DNA of 21,891 nucleotides. It comes from a virus. The stretch covers positions 1-21,891 of the IMG/VR virus record IMGVR_UViG_3300025652_000644; one strand, written 5' to 3'. The stretch's first letter is position 1; each line of letters begins with the position of its first letter. Under the pieces are notes generated by a model, which searched no databases, was not told the DNA's origin, and worked only from the letters and a program-made list of their open reading frames with translations. Below are positions 18,728 to 21,891 of the stretch, in pieces. The translations under genes and the position numbers were made by a program.

Positions 18728-18799
18728 ATGTGGAATAATGAATGGATCAAAGGAGAAGATTACCCTTTAGTTAAATTATTTTCACTTGTAACTTACTGA
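18728..18799 (+). pseudogene. duplicated nrdA 5' fragment (broken)
   Basis: The 23-codon frame starts with MWNNEWIKGEDYP, then runs into unrelated residues and stops. The intact nrdA at 19711 starts MWNNEWIKGEQYP: 12 of 13 residues and about 35 of 39 bases agree. The homology ends abruptly after the CCT codon. This looks like the original 5' end of nrdA, cut off by insertion of the 1-kb cassette that follows; the functional gene has a second, slightly different 5' end. A translated short peptide is possible but unlikely to matter. Confidence 0.8.
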
Positions 18800-18825
18800 T
18801 TATCAACGCTAAATAAAATAAGTGT

Positions 18826-18873
18826 TTACAGATGATGTAACTTTAAATGTAAACGTGTAATAATATAAATAAC
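18826..18873 (+). promoter_or_regulatory. divergent promoter-like sequence of the cassette
   Basis: TTACAGATGATGTAA (18826-18840) is an inverted repeat of the half-sites that bound the phage promoter motif. It is followed by TGTAAACG and by GTAATAATATAAATAAC (18857-18873), similar to the right box GATAATATAAATGTAAC. The spacing differs from the twelve regular copies and there is no ATACG box. The HTH gene starts 7 bases later. Confidence 0.4.
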
Positions 18874-18880
18874 AAACCAA

Positions 18881-19312
18881 ATGGAAATAGATATGAATAT
18901 AACGAGTTGGTCGGATCAAGACCTTGAATCTCTATGTCTTCCTGAAAACCATAAAATAACTTTTGACGGTTATGAATATTGGTGGTATCATAAAATACAC
19001 GGGAACAAATGGGATCTACATTACGTTAATGGCTTTGAAGACTGGAAAAAACCTTATAGTTGGCTGCAAGCTAGTCTATATAAATGGTCTAAAGAATTAA
19101 CTGATCGTAAAGTAAAATCAGCATCAAGTTATTTTTATCAGATGAAACAAAACTTAGAAAAAACTAAGGAAGTTATGTCTATAAGTAATAACAAGAAGCT
19201 AAAAACAAAAGTTAAAATTAGATTAATCAGAGAGCTAATGCCTAAGGAAACTGTTCAGTACGTTGCTGATGTGTTGAGTATAAGTAGACAAGCTGTTCAT
19301 AGACATTTATAA
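18881..19312 (+). CDS. HTH protein of the homing cassette
   Basis: A 143-residue protein starting MEIDMNITSWSDQDLESLCL. The N-terminal part is aromatic-rich (YEYWWYHKIHGNKWDLHYVN). The C-terminus is a clear helix-turn-helix (TVQYVADVLSISRQAVHRHL). It joins the GIY-YIG gene through TAA-T-ATG, so the two are expressed together and it probably regulates or assists DNA binding of the endonuclease. No known family is recognised. The alternative start M5 (18893) is possible. Confidence 0.65.
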   Translation: MEIDMNITSWSDQDLESLCLPENHKITFDGYEYWWYHKIHGNKWDLHYVNGFEDWKKPYSWLQASLYKWSKELTDRKVKSASSYFYQMKQNLEKTKEVMSISNNKKLKTKVKIRLIRELMPKETVQYVADVLSISRQAVHRHL

Positions 19313-19313
19313 T

Positions 19314-19703
19314 ATGACAAGAATACACGATGATAACAATGGCTACGCAAGTGAGGTAACTTATAAAAGAACACCAGAACAAAACAGGACGTCTAGACAA
19401 AAGTTTTTTGAAAAAATGTACCCTGATGCACCTAGAGAAGGTGTTTATATTATAAAGAACGAGATAAGTAATATAGTATATATAGGAGAGTCAAATAATT
19501 TACCTAGAAGATTAGCTGAGCACGTAGGAGGTTATGACAAAACAAAAAGCTTTCATAAAGGTAAACTTGATAGTTGCTTTGTTAAAGAGTTTTATAGTTA
19601 TGAAGTTATAGAAACCACTAGTAAGCAAGAAAGATTAATTAAAGAAATAGAACTAGAATTTAAACACGAGCCTAAGTATAATAAAAGATGGCGAACAAAA
19701 TAA
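19314..19703 (+). CDS. GIY-YIG homing endonuclease
   Basis: A 129-residue nuclease with a full GIY-YIG module. GVYIIKNE (Y45) and VYIGES (Y56-G58) form the paired strands. R65 or R66 in LPRRLAEH is the catalytic Arg, E106 in SKQERLIKEIEL is the likely metal-binding Glu, and PKYN (N123) closes the module. The N-terminal 40 residues (NGYASEVTYKRTPEQNRTSR) may be a short DNA-binding part. There is no separate long DNA-binding domain of the I-TevI kind; the neighbouring HTH protein could take that role. It lies directly ahead of nrdA and carries the insertion hallmark (duplicated nrdA start). Confidence 0.8.
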   Translation: MTRIHDDNNGYASEVTYKRTPEQNRTSRQKFFEKMYPDAPREGVYIIKNEISNIVYIGESNNLPRRLAEHVGGYDKTKSFHKGKLDSCFVKEFYSYEVIETTSKQERLIKEIELEFKHEPKYNKRWRTK

Positions 19704-19710
19704 ATAAAAT

Positions 19711-21432
19711 ATGTGGAATAATGAATGGATTAAAGGAGAACAGTATCCTGCGTGGGGTGATACGGACGTATACAAAAAGACAATATCCGGGGGATATTTA
19801 TTTGACGGAGAAAATCCTAGAGAAGCATACCAAAGAGTCGCTAAAACTGTTGCTCGTAGGCTTTATAAACCGGAACTTGCTGAAACCTTTTTCGAATATA
19901 TTTGGAATGGTTGGTTATGCTTGGCATCTCCTGTACTTAGCAATACTGGTACTGACCGTGGGTTGCCTATTAGCTGTTTCGGTATTGACGTAGCAGATAG
20001 TATACAAGACATTGGAAGTAAAAATTTAGAGATGATGCTACTCGCTAAGCACGGCGGTGGAGTTGGTATCGGTATCAATCAAATTAGACCCGCTGGCGCT
20101 AAAATAACAGGAAATGGAACATCAGACGGAGTCGTACCTTTTTGCAAAATGTATGATTCAACAATCCTCGCTACCAATCAAGGATCTGTCAGAAGAGGCG
20201 CTGCTTCCGTTAACATCAATATTGAACACGACGATTTCGAGCAGTGGTTGGAAATCAGAGAGCCTAAAGGAGATGTTAACAGACAATCGCTTAATCTACA
20301 TCAGTGCGCAATTGTTGGTGATAAGTTTATGCGAAGGCTTGAACAAGGAGATAAGGACGCTAGGAATAGATGGAGTAAACTACTTAGAAAACGAAAAGCC
20401 ACTGGAGAGCCGTATATTATGTTTAAAGGTAATGTTAATAAGGCAAATCCAGAAGCATATAAACAAAATGGATTAAAAGTGCATATGACGAACATTTGTT
20501 CTGAAATAGCACTACACACCGATGAAACGCATAGCTTTGTATGTTGCTTGTCGTCTTTAAACTTAGCAAAATATGAAGAATGGAAAGACACTAATCTTAT
20601 ACATGACGCCATCTGGTTTCTTGATGGAGTTATGGAAGAATTTATTCAACGTGCAAAAGGCCTCAGAGGATTCGAAAACACTATTCGATCTGCGCAGAAA
20701 GGGCGTGCATTGGGCTTGGGTGTGCTCGGATGGCATACCTACTTACAAGAGAAAGGTATTCCTTTCGAAGGTTTACTTTCTCAGTTTGAAACTAGGAAAA
20801 TATTTTCACAGATCAAAATCGAAAGCGAGAGAGCCTCTAGAGCGCTTGCTGAGGTTTATGGCGAACCTCTTTGGTGTGTTGGTACTGGTATGCGTAATAC
20901 TCACCTTCGTGCTGTCGCTCCTACTGTTTCCAATAGTAAGCTTAGTGGTAATGTTTCTCCGGGTATTGAGCCATGGGCCGCGAACGTATTCACAGAGCAA
21001 TCAGCCAAGGGGACTTTTATAAGAAAAAACCCTACGCTTGAGCAAGTGCTAGAAGATAACGGTTTGAATACTAGTGATATATGGAACAAAATTTTAGTTG
21101 ATGGAGGATCTGTACAAGATGTTAAAGAGCTTAACGATGTTCTTATTGGTAGCCACGACATACCTGTTAAAGAAGTTTTTCGAACTTTTAAGGAAATTAA
21201 TCAGTTAGAGTTAGTAAATCAAGCTGGTTTAAGGCAGCAATATATAGATCAATCAGTAAGTTTAAATCTTGCTTTTCCTTCAGAAGCTACTCCTAAGTGG
21301 TTGAACAAAGTTCATTACGAGGCTTGGAAGTCAGGTGTTAAGACTTTATACTACACTAGAACTGAAAGTGTTTTACGTGGAGATATTGCTCAACAAGCTA
21401 TGAGTGAAGATTGTTTAGCTTGCGATGGCTAA
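19711..21432 (+). CDS. nrdA: class I ribonucleotide reductase, alpha subunit
   Basis: A 573-residue catalytic subunit, shorter than the about 760 of E. coli NrdA because the N-terminal ATP-cone is absent. Visible motifs: SCFGID with C89 (redox Cys), GGVGIGINQIRPAGA, NLHQCAIVGDKFM, NICSEI with radical Cys C263, CCLSSLNL with C279 or C278 (second redox Cys), GLGVLGWHTYLQ, SPGIEPWAANVFTEQSAKGT and TLYYTRTESV. The C-terminal CLACDG (C568, C571) is the pair that passes electrons from thioredoxin or glutaredoxin. Loss of the ATP-cone suggests reduced dATP feedback inhibition. The start has been rebuilt after insertion of the upstream cassette. It is the last gene of the rightward block. Confidence 0.93.
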   Translation: MWNNEWIKGEQYPAWGDTDVYKKTISGGYLFDGENPREAYQRVAKTVARRLYKPELAETFFEYIWNGWLCLASPVLSNTGTDRGLPISCFGIDVADSIQDIGSKNLEMMLLAKHGGGVGIGINQIRPAGAKITGNGTSDGVVPFCKMYDSTILATNQGSVRRGAASVNINIEHDDFEQWLEIREPKGDVNRQSLNLHQCAIVGDKFMRRLEQGDKDARNRWSKLLRKRKATGEPYIMFKGNVNKANPEAYKQNGLKVHMTNICSEIALHTDETHSFVCCLSSLNLAKYEEWKDTNLIHDAIWFLDGVMEEFIQRAKGLRGFENTIRSAQKGRALGLGVLGWHTYLQEKGIPFEGLLSQFETRKIFSQIKIESERASRALAEVYGEPLWCVGTGMRNTHLRAVAPTVSNSKLSGNVSPGIEPWAANVFTEQSAKGTFIRKNPTLEQVLEDNGLNTSDIWNKILVDGGSVQDVKELNDVLIGSHDIPVKEVFRTFKEINQLELVNQAGLRQQYIDQSVSLNLAFPSEATPKWLNKVHYEAWKSGVKTLYYTRTESVLRGDIAQQAMSEDCLACDG

Positions 21433-21482
21433 GTAAACTAATAAGTTTACAAAATAAATAAAAAGTAAACTAATAAGTTTAC
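21433..21482. repeat. tandem palindromes after nrdA
   Basis: GTAAACTAATAAGTTTAC occurs at 21433-21450 and 21465-21482, 32 bases apart. Each has 7-base arms (GTAAACT / AGTTTAC) around AATA, and both are followed by AAAATAAA or AAATAAAG. They immediately follow the nrdA stop. A GTATAGCA octamer on the minus strand (21495-21502) and TAAAC near 21506 complete the region. They may be operator sites or 3'-end RNA hairpins. Confidence 0.6.
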
Positions 21483-21514
21483 AAATAAAGTTTATGCTAT
21501 ACACGTAAACAAAA

Positions 21515-21541
21515 AAAGGGTCCTCAATATGAGGGCCCTTT
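21515..21541. terminator. bidirectional intrinsic terminator
   Basis: AAAGGGTCCTC (21515-21525) pairs with GAGGGCCCTTT (21531-21541) through 11 pairs including one T-G, around a 5-base AATAT loop. A run of A's precedes it and T-rich TCTTATTT follows, so it can end transcripts from both sides. It lies between nrdA (plus) and the convergent minus-strand small genes. Confidence 0.85.
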
Positions 21542-21574
21542 CTTATTTAGGAACGTTAGGTATGGTACGCCTAT

Positions 21575-21652
21575 TTATTTTGTTCCTTTTTCCTTCTTGA
21601 ACATCAACCAGTATAAAAACGAGTTCCATTCTTTTTTTAGTTTTTCTATCAT
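21575..21652 (-). CDS. possible 25-aa mini-protein
   Basis: A minus-strand frame of 25 residues, MIEKLKKEWNSFLYWLMFKK then EKGTK, starts one base after the stop of the next minus-strand gene (TAA-T-ATG, as at other gene junctions). It is amphipathic and positively charged with a hydrophobic centre. It ends before the terminator. The length alone gives no confidence; the coupled junction gives some. Confidence 0.4.
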   Translation of the reverse strand: MIEKLKKEWNSFLYWLMFKKEKGTK

Positions 21653-21653
21653 A

Positions 21654-21839
21654 TTATTTTTTTACACAGTTATTAACCATCTTCGTTTTACCTCCTTTAG
21701 TTTTTTTACCACTTGGAGATTTTTTCTTACCTTCAGCTTTGTAACCTGGCCAACATTTTTGCTTTAATGGTGATCCAATCCAAAAACCATTGTGTCCTTG
21801 TACTCCTAAGCCTTGAGGCCCAATTCCTTTTTTGTCCAT
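21654..21839 (-). CDS. lysine/glycine-rich small protein, 61 aa
   Basis: A 61-residue minus-strand protein starting MDKKGIGPQGLGVQGHNGFW, with a KQKCWPGYKAEGKKKSPSGK segment and a KMVNNCVKK tail. It is very basic and Gly-rich and resembles other small basic virion-associated proteins of marine phages, as does the gene at 1333-1605. It belongs to a leftward run of small genes that continues off the window. Function unknown; two cysteines (about residues 30 and 58) are present. Confidence 0.6.
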   Translation of the reverse strand: MDKKGIGPQGLGVQGHNGFWIGSPLKQKCWPGYKAEGKKKSPSGKKTKGGKTKMVNNCVKK

Positions 21840-21842
21840 ATA

Positions 21843-21891
21843 TTACTTTTTAGTTGTTTTACTCCATCTGGCTTTATAACCTCGAATGTCT
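21843..21891 (-). CDS. small basic protein, partial, 5' end missing
   Basis: The minus-strand frame enters at the window edge and reads DIRGYKARWSKTTKK, then stops at 21845-21843, three bases before the start of the 61-residue gene. Fifteen full codons are visible. The basic C-terminus and tight spacing fit the same run of small basic proteins. No more can be said from this fragment. Confidence 0.45.
   Translation of the reverse strand, partial: DIRGYKARWSKTTKK

Larger units (their letters stand above)
18728..19710 (+). mobile_element. homing-endonuclease cassette inserted at the nrdA 5' end
   Basis: The segment between the broken nrdA start (18728) and the intact one (19711) holds two genes: an HTH protein (18881-19312) and a GIY-YIG endonuclease (19314-19703). 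It also holds its own promoter-like sequence near 18826-18873. The direct repeat of about 39 bases (18728-18766, 19711-19749) marks its borders. Homing endonucleases of phages often insert beside or in ribonucleotide reductase and thymidylate synthase genes. Loss or regain of the element would restore one uninterrupted nrdA. Confidence 0.75.

Noticed and set aside
20573-21022. 149-residue plus-strand frame inside nrdA
   Set aside because: It is an alternative frame of the well-supported nrdA gene. It lacks any recognisable motif and has low-complexity hydrophobic runs typical of a shifted frame.

Overview
The window looks like part of a tailed bacteriophage genome, probably marine. It is AT-rich and gene-dense, most genes are very short, many junctions overlap by 1-20 bases, and one long rightward block carries phage replication and nucleotide-metabolism genes. 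Start codons mostly lack a Shine-Dalgarno sequence and sit behind A/T-rich leaders such as TAAAATATG. This points, tentatively, to a Bacteroidota (flavobacterial) host. No lysis, terminase, portal or capsid gene lies in the window.

Layout. (1) 1-1605, minus strand: the 3' end of a virion module (two fibre-like proteins and a lysine-rich small protein). (2) 1606-2015: a divergent intergenic region. (3) 2016-9459, plus strand: an accessory block of about thirty small, mostly unknown proteins, some visible only below the usual ORF length cut-off. It includes tandem paralogues, small membrane proteins, a Cys-rich mini-protein, a stand-alone DnaA domain IV-like protein, a Gp88-like Cys-rich protein, a KTSC protein, a UVR-motif protein and a structured non-coding region with a tRNA-like T-arm at 6185-6385. 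(4) 9480-12194: an HTH protein, a sigma factor, an ERF-family annealing protein and a PD-(D/E)XK exonuclease. (5) 12265-17311: SSB-like protein, zinc mini-protein, primase-helicase, a dCMP (hydroxy)methylase-like enzyme of the thymidylate synthase fold, a GIY-YIG-like/MazG fusion, a second possible pyrophosphohydrolase, a T7 endonuclease I-like resolvase and small proteins. (6) 17311-21432: class I ribonucleotide reductase genes nrdB and nrdA, separated by small genes and by a GIY-YIG homing cassette that left a duplicated nrdA 5' end. (7) 21433-21541: tandem palindromes and a bidirectional terminator, followed by convergent minus-strand small genes running off the edge.

The most striking regulatory signal is a bipartite 43-bp motif found twelve times on the plus strand. 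Its left box resembles TTACAAAAATAATACG, then come exactly ten variable bases, then a right box resembling GATAATATAAATGTAAC. Eleven of the twelve copies lie 7-36 bp ahead of a start codon, and several overlap the last codons and stop of the preceding gene. This looks like a family of phage promoters, and the encoded sigma factor is an obvious candidate reader. A second repeat, a 43-46 bp element with GTGACAATAG and CTAATGTCAC arms, occurs three times. One copy forms both the stop of one gene and the start of the next.

Together the genes describe a phage that reprogrammes transcription with its own sigma factor, carries an ERF/exonuclease/SSB/resolvase recombination set and a primase-helicase, and remodels dNTP pools with RNR, dCMP hydroxymethylase-like and MazG-type enzymes. 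Cytosine modification of its DNA is possible. No DNA polymerase gene is visible in the complete rightward block.
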